From Chelatococcus sp. (lineage in GTDB: Bacteria > Pseudomonadota > Alphaproteobacteria > Rhizobiales > Beijerinckiaceae), in the NCBI GenBank assembly GCA_003248805.1, contig QFQY01000013.1, positions 1-64,000 on the forward strand: a stretch of 64,000 bases of DNA, read 5' to 3'. Every line of letters starts with the position of its first letter. The stretch's first letter is position 1. Made by a program: the position numbers and the translations under genes. The notes under the pieces were generated by a model. It did not search any database and was not told the DNA's origin. It worked only from the letters and a program-made list of their open reading frames with translations. Below are positions 9,110-18,395 of the stretch, in pieces.

Positions 9110-10399
9110 ATGCATCACTTCGGCTATCGCGACGGCCGGCTCTTCGCCGAGGATGTCGACCTCACCCGGATCGCGGCCGAGGTCGGCACGCCCGTCTATG
9201 TCTATTCCTCGGCGACGATCGAGCGGCACTACAGGCTGTTCGAAGGCGCGGTGAAGGCCATCGCCCCGGGCGGGAAGGCACATGTCTTCTATGCGATGAA
9301 GGCCAACGGCAATCTCGGCGTGCTGAAGACGCTGGGGGCGCTCGGCGCCGGCATCGACACCGTGTCGGAAGGGGAGGTGCGCAAGGCGCTGGCCGCCGGC
9401 ATCCCGCCCGAGCGGATCGTCTTCTCCGGCGTCGGCAAGAGCGAGGCCGAGCTGCGCTTCGCGGTCGAGGCCGGAATCTACCAGATCAATATCGAGAGCG
9501 AGAGCGAGCTCGACCTGCTCTCCAGGGTCGCCACCGCGCTCGGCAAGCGGCAGGAGGCGGTGTTCCGCGTCAATCCCGATATCGGCGCCGGCGGCCACGC
9601 CAAGATCACGACGGGTTCGTCGGAGAACAAGTTCGGCGTGTCCTTCGAGGAGGTCGGGCGGCTCTATGCCCGCGCCGCCAACCTGCAGGGAGTCCGGATC
9701 ATGGGGCTGGCGCTGCATATCGGCAGCCAGATCCGCGAGATCGCGCCCTATGAAGCGGCGTACACGAAGATCGCGGGGCTGGTCGGCGACCTGCGCGCCG
9801 AGGGCCACCGCGTCGAGCGCCTCGACCTCGGCGGCGGGCTCGGCATTCCCTACGACATCCCGCGGGACTTCGATCACGGGCCCGGCCTGATCGAGGATTA
9901 CGCCGCCATGGTCGGGCGGGTCACCAAGGGGCTCGAGGTCGAGCTCGGCTTCGAGCCCGGGCGCCTGATCGTCGGCAATGCCGGCCTCCTGATGACGCGC
10001 GTGCTGCATCTCAATCCGCGTCCGACCAAGCAGTTCCTCGTGGTCGACGCCGCGATGAACGATCTCGTGCGGCCCGCGATGTACGAGGCCTATCACGAGA
10101 TCTGGCCCGTCGTTGAGCCGGCCGAGGGCACGCCCGAGGTCGCCTATGACGTGGTCGGGCCGATCTGCGAGACCGGCGATACCTTCACGGCCGGGCGCGT
10201 CCTGCCGGCGCTGAAGCAGGGCGATCTCATCGCTTTCATGACCGCCGGCGCCTATGGCGCCAGCATGGCCTCGACCTACAACCAGCGGCTGCTGGTTCCG
10301 GAGGTGCTGGTCAAGGGCGACCGCTATGCCGTGACGCGGCCGCGCCAGAGCTTCGAGGAGCTTATTGGCACGGATCGTGCTCCGCCCTGGCTCGGCTGA
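9110..10399 (+). CDS. lysA: Diaminopimelate decarboxylase
   Basis: LysA decarboxylates meso-diaminopimelate to L-lysine, a PLP-dependent cytoplasmic reaction. The 429-residue product has the PLP lysine in 'YAMKANGN' (Lys64), the 'HIGSQI' motif, the phosphate-binding 'DLGGGLGIPY', and 'GPICETGD' with the catalytic Cys. Length and start 'MHHFGYRDGRLFAEDV' agree with alphaproteobacterial LysA. The order argH-lptM-lysA with the TIGR02302 gene after it is conserved in this order of bacteria. Confidence 0.96.
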   Translation: MHHFGYRDGRLFAEDVDLTRIAAEVGTPVYVYSSATIERHYRLFEGAVKAIAPGGKAHVFYAMKANGNLGVLKTLGALGAGIDTVSEGEVRKALAAGIPPERIVFSGVGKSEAELRFAVEAGIYQINIESESELDLLSRVATALGKRQEAVFRVNPDIGAGGHAKITTGSSENKFGVSFEEVGRLYARAANLQGVRIMGLALHIGSQIREIAPYEAAYTKIAGLVGDLRAEGHRVERLDLGGGLGIPYDIPRDFDHGPGLIEDYAAMVGRVTKGLEVELGFEPGRLIVGNAGLLMTRVLHLNPRPTKQFLVVDAAMNDLVRPAMYEAYHEIWPVVEPAEGTPEVAYDVVGPICETGDTFTAGRVLPALKQGDLIAFMTAGAYGASMASTYNQRLLVPEVLVKGDRYAVTRPRQSFEELIGTDRAPPWLG

Positions 10400-10511
10400 G
10401 GCTTCACGAAACGCGGAGCGGGCTGTCGGCGGGAGCTTCGGCTCTGGCCTTGCCACATTCCCGTGCTAGCGTGGGGCAAGTCAGGCTGCGGGGGCGGCTC
10501 GGAGCGACGGC

Positions 10512-13205
10512 ATGAATGAGGCGCGGCGCCGCACGGCGTCTGATCCGATCGACGGCATCCGGCAGCGCCTCGGGCGGCTGACCACGGCCTCGCGGCTCGC
10601 GCTGGGTTGGGAACGCCTCTGGCCGCGCCTTTGGCTGCCCCTCGGTGTCCTCCTCTCCTTTCTCGCGGTCTCCTGGTTCGGTCTTTGGGGGCATCTGCCC
10701 TGGCAGGGGCGGGCGCTGGGTGTCGCGCTCTTCGCGGTCGCGCTCGCCGCCAGCGCCTGGCACGTCGCGCGAATCGCCGTGCCGACCCGCCGTGACGCCT
10801 TGGCGCGGCTCGACAGGTCCTTCGCCGGGGGGCACCGGCCCGCCTCGACCCTCGAGGACAGTCTCGCCGTCGGCGCGTCCGACCCCGTCTCGCAGGCGCT
10901 GTGGAAGCTCCATGTCGAGCGCCAGAGCCGCCAGGTCGCGGGCCTGACGGTCGCGCCCCCGCATCCGCGGATGGCGGGGCGCGACCGGATGGCGTTGCGG
11001 GCGGTCCCGGTGCTGGCCGCCGTGACCGCGCTGTTCGTCGCGGGACACGAGGCCGGTCCGCGGCTGGCCGCCGCCTTCGACTGGCGCGGCCCGGCCCAGG
11101 CCGGTCCGGCCGTGCGCATCGACGCCTGGATCGACCCGCCCGCCTATACGAGGCTGCCGCCGATCCTGATCGACTTCGCCCGCCTCGCCAGCCCCAACAT
11201 CAGCGCGCCCGAGAAGTCGACCATCGTGGTGCGCATCGCGGGCAAGGCGAATATGGACGTCGCGACGACCGGGCGGCTCGACACCGCGCCCGTCCCGGTC
11301 GCGAACAACCGCCCTGCCTCGGCCGCCACGGGGCAGCAGGCCGCGGTCGTCGAGAAACGCTACACGCTCGCCGGCAGCGGCACGCTGCGGCTGACGGGCA
11401 GCGGGGCGCCGGGCACGACGCTCAACCTGACCGCGATCGCCGACCAGCCGCCCCGGATCGCCTTCTCCGAGACGCCGAAGCCCGTGACCGGCCCGCAGGC
11501 CGGCGGGCTGACGCTGACCTACAAGGCGAAGGACGATTACGGCCTCGCTTCGGTCGAGGTCGAGGTGTCGCGCTCCGGCAGGCCTTCCACCGGCCGCTCG
11601 CTGGTCGAGGCACCCAGGCAGGCGCTGAGCGTGCCCTCTTCCGCCGCCGGCGAGGAGGAGGTGCGCAACACGGTGGATTTCTCGGCGCATCCCTGGGCCG
11701 GCGCCCGCGTCCGCATGACGCTGATCGCGCGCGACGAGGCCGGCCAGGAGGGGCGCAGCGAGCCGGCCGAGGTGGTGCTGCCGCAACGCACCTTCACCAA
11801 GCCGCTGGCCAAGGCGCTGGTGGAGCAGCGGCGCAAGCTGGTCATGGATGTCGACGACCGTCGCATGGTGCAGTTCGCCATGGACGCGCTGATGATCGAG
11901 CCCGAGCTCTTCATGAAGGAGACGGGTGTCTATCTCGGCATGCGGATGCTCAACGAACGACTGCGGCGCGCCTCCAGCGACGACCAGCTGCGCGAGGTCG
12001 CCGAGCTGATGTGGGCCATGGCGCTTCAGCTCGAGGACGGCGACATGTCCGACACCGAGCGGGCCTTGCGCGCCGCGCAGGAGAATCTGCGGCAGGCGCT
12101 GGAGCGCGGCGCCTCCGAGGAGGAGATCAAGAAGCTCACCGAAGAGATGCGCCGCGCCATGGACCAGTTCATGCGCCAGCTCGCGGAGCAGATGCAGCGC
12201 CAGCAGCAGAACGGCGACCAGAACCAGATGTCGCAACTGCCGGAGAACTTCCGGACGGTGACGCCGCGCGACCTGCAGAACATGCTGAACCGCATCGAGG
12301 AGCTCTCCAGGCGCGGCGACATGGCCGAGGCGCAGCGCCTGATGGAGCAGCTCAACCAGATGCTCAACAATCTCCAGATGGCGCGGCCGGGCCAGCAGCA
12401 GCAGGACCAGCGGCAGCGCGAGATGAACCAGGCGCTGAGCGATCTCGACCGCATGACGCGCGATCAGCAGAACCTGCGCGACGAGAATTTCCAGAACGAG
12501 CAGCGCCAGCAGAACCGCGCCCAGCGCGGCCAGCGCCCCGGCCAGCAGCAGGCGCGTCCGGGCCAGCAGGGCCAGCGTCAGCAGGGGCAGCAAGGCCAGC
12601 GCGGGCGGCAGCCCGGCCAGCAGCCCGGCGACCAGGGCGAGGGTGAGGACGGCGAAAACGGCGAGGGCATGCAGGGCCAGAACGGCCAGGGCGGTGGCCT
12701 GTCCGAGCGCCAGCAGGCCCTGCGCGAGCGGCTGCAGGAGCTGCAGCGGCGCATGCGGGGCATGGGCGCGCAGGGCAATGGCGAGCTCGGCGAGGCCGAG
12801 GACGCGATGCGCGAGGCCGAGGGGCAACTCGGGCAGGGCGACGGACAGGGCGCGCTCGATTCCCAGGGACGGGCGCTCGATGCGCTCCGGCGCGGCGGCC
12901 AGAACCTCGCCCAGCAGATGCAGGGGCAGCCCGGCGAAGGCGACGGCACGGAGAACGCCTTCGGCGAGCCTGACGGGCAGCCGCAGGGCCGGCCTTCCGC
13001 GCAGCAGCGCGGCCGCGAGGACCCGCTCGGGAGGCCCCAGCGCCAGCGCGACTGGGCCGATGGGCGCGTGCGTGTGCCGGGCGCCGACGAGAGCGCGACG
13101 CAGCGGGCGCGGCGCATTCTCGAGGAGCTGCGCCGGCGCCTCGGCGATCCGAGCCGGCCGCTCGAAGAGCTCGATTATCTGGAGCGCCTGCTGAGGCGGA
13201 ACTGA
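10512..13205 (+). CDS. TIGR02302 family membrane protein (DUF4175)
   Basis: The 897-residue protein matches the alphaproteobacterial TIGR02302 family of unknown function. Two hydrophobic segments (about residues 42-62 and 66-90) anchor the N-terminus, with another near residues 160-175. The central part is predicted periplasmic and beta-rich, then helical. From about residue 560 to 830 the sequence is extremely rich in Gln, Arg, Gly and Glu ('GQQQARPGQQGQRQQGQQ'), a low-complexity coiled or disordered region, before a conserved tail ('EELDYLERLLRR'). It follows lysA in the same direction by 112 bases. No activity is known. Confidence 0.85.
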   Translation: MNEARRRTASDPIDGIRQRLGRLTTASRLALGWERLWPRLWLPLGVLLSFLAVSWFGLWGHLPWQGRALGVALFAVALAASAWHVARIAVPTRRDALARLDRSFAGGHRPASTLEDSLAVGASDPVSQALWKLHVERQSRQVAGLTVAPPHPRMAGRDRMALRAVPVLAAVTALFVAGHEAGPRLAAAFDWRGPAQAGPAVRIDAWIDPPAYTRLPPILIDFARLASPNISAPEKSTIVVRIAGKANMDVATTGRLDTAPVPVANNRPASAATGQQAAVVEKRYTLAGSGTLRLTGSGAPGTTLNLTAIADQPPRIAFSETPKPVTGPQAGGLTLTYKAKDDYGLASVEVEVSRSGRPSTGRSLVEAPRQALSVPSSAAGEEEVRNTVDFSAHPWAGARVRMTLIARDEAGQEGRSEPAEVVLPQRTFTKPLAKALVEQRRKLVMDVDDRRMVQFAMDALMIEPELFMKETGVYLGMRMLNERLRRASSDDQLREVAELMWAMALQLEDGDMSDTERALRAAQENLRQALERGASEEEIKKLTEEMRRAMDQFMRQLAEQMQRQQQNGDQNQMSQLPENFRTVTPRDLQNMLNRIEELSRRGDMAEAQRLMEQLNQMLNNLQMARPGQQQQDQRQREMNQALSDLDRMTRDQQNLRDENFQNEQRQQNRAQRGQRPGQQQARPGQQGQRQQGQQGQRGRQPGQQPGDQGEGEDGENGEGMQGQNGQGGGLSERQQALRERLQELQRRMRGMGAQGNGELGEAEDAMREAEGQLGQGDGQGALDSQGRALDALRRGGQNLAQQMQGQPGEGDGTENAFGEPDGQPQGRPSAQQRGREDPLGRPQRQRDWADGRVRVPGADESATQRARRILEELRRRLGDPSRPLEELDYLERLLRRN

Positions 13206-13225
13206 ACTCCGCCGCTCCTCTCTGC

Positions 13226-14107
13226 TCAGGGGAGAGGGGTTCCCGTGGCCTTCTTCGGGGACCCTTGCCAGCTCGCCACCACCGCGCCCACGACGATCAG
13301 CGCGCAGGAGATCGCCAGCAGCCAGCTCGGCGCGGCATAGCCGAAAGCGACGAGGATGAGCGTGGAGAGCACCGGCGCTGCATAGGACGCGACGCCGAGC
13401 AGCGCCACGTCTCCCTGCTTCATGCCGATGTCCCAGACCACGAAGGCGAGGCCGATGGAGCCGAGCCCGAGCCCGAGAATGCCGGCCCATTCGACGGGCG
13501 TCGGCGACCACAGGGTCGTCTCGAAGGCGAGGTGGCAGGCGAAGGCTGGCACGGCGCAACCGAGCATGGTGACGCACAGGCTTTCGGAGGGGATGTCGGC
13601 GAAGCGGCGCGAGAGCACCGAATAGCTCGCCCAGACGAAGGCTCCCAACGCCGCCAGGATGTGGCCGGGCGCGATGCCGCCGCCGCTTCCGAGGCTCCCG
13701 GACACGAGCAGCCCGGTCGCGACGAGGCCGATCAGGGCCCCGACGAGATGGCGCGGCTTCAGCCCGCCGCCCGGAAGCAGGGCGGCAAAGAGGACGATCA
13801 GCAGCGGCCAGAGATAGTGGATCAGATTGGCCTCGGCCGCCGGCGCCGTCTTGACCGCCGCGTAGTAGAGGGCCGTGTCGCCGAACGGGCCATAGAGACC
13901 GAGCGCGAAGGAGGCCGGCGTGGGCCTGATCCGGCGGACCTCGCCGCGTGCGATCGTCACGGCGAGGATCAGCAGGCCGCCGACGACGAAGGTCATGCCC
14001 ACGAGCTGGAACGGGGGCACGCGGCCGGACATGGCGGTGAAGAGCGCGAGCGTCGACCAGAGCAGGACGGCGCCGAAGCCGATGAGGGTGGCGGTTCGGG
14101 AGGACAT
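13226..14107 (-). CDS. EamA-family (DMT) exporter, YddG-like
   Basis: The 293-residue protein has about ten membrane helices in two EamA repeats. 'GFGAVLLWSTLALFTA' at the start and 'AEANLIHYLWPLLIVLFA' resemble YddG, an exporter of aromatic amino acids and related compounds. I took ATG at 14107 ('MSSRTATLIGFG') because the first helix follows directly; an upstream in-frame ATG at 14161 adds 18 polar residues. It converges on the TIGR02302 gene with a 20-base gap. Substrate is unproven. Confidence 0.82.
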   Translation of the reverse strand: MSSRTATLIGFGAVLLWSTLALFTAMSGRVPPFQLVGMTFVVGGLLILAVTIARGEVRRIRPTPASFALGLYGPFGDTALYYAAVKTAPAAEANLIHYLWPLLIVLFAALLPGGGLKPRHLVGALIGLVATGLLVSGSLGSGGGIAPGHILAALGAFVWASYSVLSRRFADIPSESLCVTMLGCAVPAFACHLAFETTLWSPTPVEWAGILGLGLGSIGLAFVVWDIGMKQGDVALLGVASYAAPVLSTLILVAFGYAAPSWLLAISCALIVVGAVVASWQGSPKKATGTPLP

Positions 14108-14359
14108 GGCGGAAGTCTGACGATGTTCGGCCCGCGGTAGCAGAGTTGCGCGCGCTTGCACACCGCCTGCCGCCGTCGCCAGCGTGCCGACTCATTCCTG
14201 CGCCAGGTTGATGCCGGGCGAGGGCCCGGGCGCACGGCCCACCCGTCCCGTTCGCGACGAGACCCTCCCGGGGGGCGGCGCGGGATGGATCCCGGCCCGC
14301 CGCCCGATCGTTCCCCGAGGCAGGGGCGTCGAGCCCGCGCGAGACAGGAGGTGAATGGA

Positions 14360-15598
14360 ATGCTGGTGCAGATCGCAACGCTGATCGCCGCGACGAGCCT
14401 GGTTCAGCTCGCCAACGGCTTCTTCAACACCTTTCTGTCGTTGCGTCTCGCCGGCGAGGACTTCGGACCCGAGGCGACGGGGTTCGTGCTCAGTTCCTAC
14501 TTCATCGGCTTCACCATCGGGGCCGTGGCCTGCGGCAGGGTGATCCAGCGTGTCGGCCATATCCGCGCCTACACCGCCTTCGCCGGGGCTGTGGTCATCG
14601 GCACGGCGGCGATGCCGCTCCTGATCTCGCCGATCGCCTGGGCGTTCTGCCGCGCGGCCATCGGCATGGGCTGCGTCGGCCTGTTCATCACCACCGAGAG
14701 CTGGCTCAACGCCAAGGCGCAGCCGGATCAGCGCGGGCGCATCTTCTCGATCTACATGGTCGGCACGTTCATGGCGCTGGCTCTTGGCCAGCTCCTGATC
14801 GCCAGGCTGCCGGTCCAGGCGGCGGCGCCCTTCCAGGCCATCGTCATGCTCTTCGCGCTGGCGCTCGTGATGGTCAGCACTACGCGGGCGGAGGCGCCGC
14901 TGCTGAAGCCGGAGGCCGGCCTTCCCTATGGCGAGCTGTCGCGTCAGGCGCCGATCGCGGTGATCGGCTGCATCGTCGCCGGCATGGTCAGCAGCGCGGT
15001 CTACGGCCTCGTGCCGGCCTGGATGCAGAGCAACGGCATCGCCAAGGAGACGATCGCGCTGTTCATGCTGATGGTGGTTCTCGGCGGGCTCGCCCTGCAG
15101 GTCCCCGTCGGAAAGCTCTCGGACCGCAGCGACAGGCGCATCGTGCTGGCGGGGCTCGCACTCGGTTTCGCGGCTTCGGCGGTGCTGCTGGTGCTGGTGC
15201 CGCGGAATCTCGCGGTGGTGCTGCCCGTCGCCGCGCTGCTGGGGGGCTTCATGTCGACGCTCTACCCGGTCTGCGTCGCTCATGCGCTCGACCGTATGCC
15301 GGCGGACCGCGTGGTCGCCGTCAGCGGGCGGCTCATCCTCGTCAGCGGCATCGGCTCGACGCTGGGCCCGCTTCTCGGCGCGCCGATCATGGGGCGGCTC
15401 GGCATCGACGGGCTGTTCTACTTCATGGCGTCGGCGACGCTGCTGCTGGCGCTCGCCGCCTGGCTCCGCATCAGGGCGAAGGCGCCGCCGGAGCGGGTGG
15501 AGCGGCCTTTCGAGATCATGGACCCGCTGACGGCGCCGATCTCGCAGGAGCCGGAAGCGACGGAAGCCGACGGCTCGCCGCGGCCGATGGCGGCCTGA
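14360..15598 (+). CDS. MFS transporter, YcaD-like
   Basis: A 412-residue major facilitator with about 12 membrane helices. The first half has 'FVLSSYFIGFTIGAVACGRVIQRVGHIRAY' and the second 'PVGKLSDRSDRRIV', the MFS A-type loop motif in both halves. It resembles the YcaD group of putative metabolite or drug transporters. The ATG at 14360 is preceded by AGGAGGT at seven bases, which settles the start. The C-terminal 35 residues are hydrophilic. Substrate is unknown. Confidence 0.82.
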   Translation: MLVQIATLIAATSLVQLANGFFNTFLSLRLAGEDFGPEATGFVLSSYFIGFTIGAVACGRVIQRVGHIRAYTAFAGAVVIGTAAMPLLISPIAWAFCRAAIGMGCVGLFITTESWLNAKAQPDQRGRIFSIYMVGTFMALALGQLLIARLPVQAAAPFQAIVMLFALALVMVSTTRAEAPLLKPEAGLPYGELSRQAPIAVIGCIVAGMVSSAVYGLVPAWMQSNGIAKETIALFMLMVVLGGLALQVPVGKLSDRSDRRIVLAGLALGFAASAVLLVLVPRNLAVVLPVAALLGGFMSTLYPVCVAHALDRMPADRVVAVSGRLILVSGIGSTLGPLLGAPIMGRLGIDGLFYFMASATLLLALAAWLRIRAKAPPERVERPFEIMDPLTAPISQEPEATEADGSPRPMAA

Positions 15599-15757
15599 CG
15601 GGCGCATCGGGCCGCGCATGCCGCCATGCCCCGATCGAACGGGCGATGGGGCGAGGGTTCGTTGCGCCGCACCACCGCTCAGGCGCCATGGCGGCCATGC
15701 TCGCCGCGCCCGGCCCAGCCATTGACGATGAGGGACAAGGCGCGCATTGGCGCCTTC

Positions 15758-16960
15758 ATGAGCACGATGACAATGTCCGGCGCCGTCAGGCGCCCGCTGA
15801 TGCCGGTCCTGTTCGCGCTGGGCGCGGCCCATCTTCTGAACGACCTCGTGCAGTCGATGATCCCGGCTCTCTACCCGCTGATCAAGGAGACCTATCGGCT
15901 CGACTTCATCCAGATCGGTTTCATCACGCTCGCCTTCCAGGTCACGTCCTCGCTGTTCCAGCCCCTGCTGGGCTACGTCACCGACCGCAGGCCCTGGCCC
16001 TATGCGATGGTGGCCGGCATGGGGGCGTCGCTGGCGGGGCTTCTGTCGCTCGCCTTCGCCTCGAGCTACGGCATGGTGCTGGTGGGCGCCGGCCTGATCG
16101 GCTTCGGCTCTGCCGTGTTTCATCCGGAGGCGACGCGCATGGCGCGCCATGCGGCGGCCGGGCGCCAGGGCTTCGCGCAGGGCATCTTCCAGGTCGGCGG
16201 CCATGCCGGCTACGCGATCGGCCCGCTGCTGGCGGCGCTGGTGGTGGTGCCGCGCGGGCAGCAGAGCCTCGCCTGGTTCTCCGGCGTCGTGCTCGTGGCG
16301 ATGGTGCTGATGGGCTGGATCGGCGGCCAGTATTCGGCCATGCGGCGCAACCAGAAGGCGGGGGGAGGTCATGCCGACGAGGCGGCGAGCCATGGGCTGT
16401 CGACGGCGCGGATCCTGCTCGCGATGACGATCCTCGTCGTGCTGCTGATCTCGAAGAACGGCTACAACGCGGCCTTCACGTCGTATTACACCTTCTTCCT
16501 CATCGAGCGTTTCGGGATCGAGCTGCAGCTCTCGCAGATCATGCTGTTCCTGTATCTCGTCGTCAGCGCCGCCGGCGTCATCGTCGGCGGGATGATCGGG
16601 GACCGGATCGGCCGCGACCGGGTGATCTGGCTCTCGATCCTCGGCTCCATGCCCTTCGCGCTGATGCTGCCCTATGCGGACCTGTTCTGGACCGGCGTGC
16701 TCAGCATCCTCGTCAGCTTCATCATGGCGAGCGCCTTCTCGGCGATCCTGATCTACGCCATCGACCTCGTGCCGCATCGCGTCGGACTGGTCGGCGGGCT
16801 GTTCTACGGGCTGTCCTTCGGGCTGGGAGGTCTCGCCGCCGCGGCGCTCGGGGCTCTGGCGGACCAGATCGGCATCGTCCAGGTGTTCAGGCTCTGCGCC
16901 TGGCTGCCGGCGCTCGGCCTGCTCACCTTCCTGCTGCCACGAGCGGCGCGCAAGCTGTGA
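15758..16960 (+). CDS. MFS transporter, fosmidomycin-resistance (Fsr) type
   Basis: The 400-residue protein resembles Fsr: 'LGAAHLLNDLVQSMIPALYPLIKETYRLDFIQIG' is the hallmark first-helix region, followed by 'GYVTDRRPWPYA'. About 12 helices are seen. E. coli Fsr exports fosmidomycin; the natural substrate is not known. Start is uncertain between ATG 15758 and ATG 15728; neither has a convincing Shine-Dalgarno sequence and I chose the one nearest the conserved region. It follows another MFS gene by 159 bases, but the two are of different subfamilies. Confidence 0.82.
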   Translation: MSTMTMSGAVRRPLMPVLFALGAAHLLNDLVQSMIPALYPLIKETYRLDFIQIGFITLAFQVTSSLFQPLLGYVTDRRPWPYAMVAGMGASLAGLLSLAFASSYGMVLVGAGLIGFGSAVFHPEATRMARHAAAGRQGFAQGIFQVGGHAGYAIGPLLAALVVVPRGQQSLAWFSGVVLVAMVLMGWIGGQYSAMRRNQKAGGGHADEAASHGLSTARILLAMTILVVLLISKNGYNAAFTSYYTFFLIERFGIELQLSQIMLFLYLVVSAAGVIVGGMIGDRIGRDRVIWLSILGSMPFALMLPYADLFWTGVLSILVSFIMASAFSAILIYAIDLVPHRVGLVGGLFYGLSFGLGGLAAAALGALADQIGIVQVFRLCAWLPALGLLTFLLPRAARKL

Positions 16961-17031
16961 GCGAGCCCCGCGCTTGACCGGCCCGGAAATCCGATGAGCA
17001 TGGGGCGCTCCTTTCAGGACAGGTTTCCGTC

Positions 17032-18285
17032 ATGACCATGCATCAGCAGCCGCCCGCCGCCATCGACCCGGCAAAGCTCGACCGTCTCGCCGAGGTCGCC
17101 GTCAAGGTCGGGCTCAACCTGCAGCCGGGTCAGGACGTCTTCCTGACCGCGCCGGTGGCGGCGCTGCCGCTGGTGCGCCGCATCGCCGAGCATGCCTACA
17201 AGGCCGGTGCGGGCATCGTGACGCCGCTGCTCGGCGACGAGGAGATCACGCTGGCGCGCTATCGCCATGCGCGCGACGAGAGCTTCGACCGGGCCCCGGC
17301 CTGGCTCTACAAGGGCGTCGCGGAGGCCTTCGCCGGCAATGCGGCGCGGCTCGCGGTCGTCGGCGACGACCCGATGCTGCTGGCCGAGCAGGACCCGGAC
17401 AAGGTCGGGCGCGCGGCCAAGGCCAACTCCAAGGCCTATCAGCCTGCACTGGAGAAGATCGCGGGCTTCGACATCAACTGGAACATCCTGGCCTATCCGA
17501 CCGCGTCCTGGGCGAAGCGCGTCTTTCCGAACGATGCGGAGGAGATCGCGGTCGGCAAGCTGGCGGAGGCGATCTTCGCCGCCTCGCGCGTCGACCAGCC
17601 CGATCCGATCGCGGCCTGGGCGACCCACAACGCCGCGCTGCATCAGCGGCGCGACTGGCTGAACGGCCATCGCTTCCAGTCCCTGCATTTCACCGGGCCG
17701 GGCACGGATCTCGTCATCGGGCTCGCGGACGGCCATGAATGGCAGGGCGGGGCCTCGCGTGCCAAGAACGGCATCGTCTGCAACGCGAACATCCCGACCG
17801 AGGAGGTGTTCACCACGCCGCATGCGCTGCGCGTCGACGGCCATGCCACCAGCACCAAGCCGCTCTCGCATCAGGGCTCGCTGATCGACGGCATCGCGGT
17901 TCGGTTCGAGGCGGGTCGGATCGTCGAGGCGAAGGCCACGCGCGGCGAGAACGTGCTGCTCAAGCTGCTCGACACCGACGAGGGCTCGCGCCGGCTGGGC
18001 GAAGTCGCGCTGGTGCCGCATTCCTCGCCGATCTCGAAGAGCGGCATCCTGTTCTACAACACGCTCTTCGACGAGAACGCCTCCTGCCACATCGCGCTCG
18101 GCCAGTGCTACGCGAAGTGCTTCCAGAACGGCACGAGCCTGTCGCCGGAGCAGATCGCGGCGCAGGGTGGCAACAAGAGCCTGATCCATGTCGACTGGAT
18201 GATCGGCTCCGGCGAGATCGACATCGACGGCGTCCATGCCGACGGTCGTCGCGTGCCGGTGTTCCGCAAGGGCGAGTGGGCCTGA
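17032..18285 (+). CDS. Aminopeptidase, M29 family (AmpS/PepS-like)
   Basis: The 417-residue protein is a metallo-aminopeptidase of clan MQ, which removes N-terminal residues from peptides using a two-metal centre. Family ligands are visible: Glu in 'IPTEEVFTTPH', Glu in 'TRGEN', His in 'DENASCHIALG', His and Asp in 'LIHVDWMIGS', and the conserved Tyr in 'FYNTLFDENAS'. The length fits thermophilic AmpT/AmpS. The start at ATG 17032 follows AGGACAGGT. It stands alone, with a palindromic repeat just downstream. Confidence 0.93.
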   Translation: MTMHQQPPAAIDPAKLDRLAEVAVKVGLNLQPGQDVFLTAPVAALPLVRRIAEHAYKAGAGIVTPLLGDEEITLARYRHARDESFDRAPAWLYKGVAEAFAGNAARLAVVGDDPMLLAEQDPDKVGRAAKANSKAYQPALEKIAGFDINWNILAYPTASWAKRVFPNDAEEIAVGKLAEAIFAASRVDQPDPIAAWATHNAALHQRRDWLNGHRFQSLHFTGPGTDLVIGLADGHEWQGGASRAKNGIVCNANIPTEEVFTTPHALRVDGHATSTKPLSHQGSLIDGIAVRFEAGRIVEAKATRGENVLLKLLDTDEGSRRLGEVALVPHSSPISKSGILFYNTLFDENASCHIALGQCYAKCFQNGTSLSPEQIAAQGGNKSLIHVDWMIGSGEIDIDGVHADGRRVPVFRKGEWA

Positions 18286-18298
18286 CCAAAAGCCTGCT

Positions 18299-18385
18299 CG
18301 TCATTGCGAGCGAAGCGAAGCAATCCAGCCATGCAGGGCGCAGGCCTCTGGATTGCTTCGTCGGCTACGCCTCCGCGCAATGACG
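18299..18385. repeat. Dispersed palindromic repeat, family A copy 1
   Basis: An 87-bp imperfect palindrome: outer arms CGTCATTGCG / CGCAATGACG and inner arms GAAGCAATCCAG / CTGGATTGCTTC. It recurs at 48880-48960 with the same arms and a different centre. It lies between convergent genes (M29 peptidase and phbB) and would form a long hairpin in RNA from either strand. Confidence 0.8.
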
Positions 18386-18395
18386 GCTGCTGCCG

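Noticed and set aside
10404..14378. 1324-codon open frame on the minus strand across the TIGR02302 gene
   Set aside because: The plus-strand gene has clear family resemblance; the antisense product is Leu/Ala/Arg-rich shadow sequence that also runs through the EamA gene in the wrong frame.
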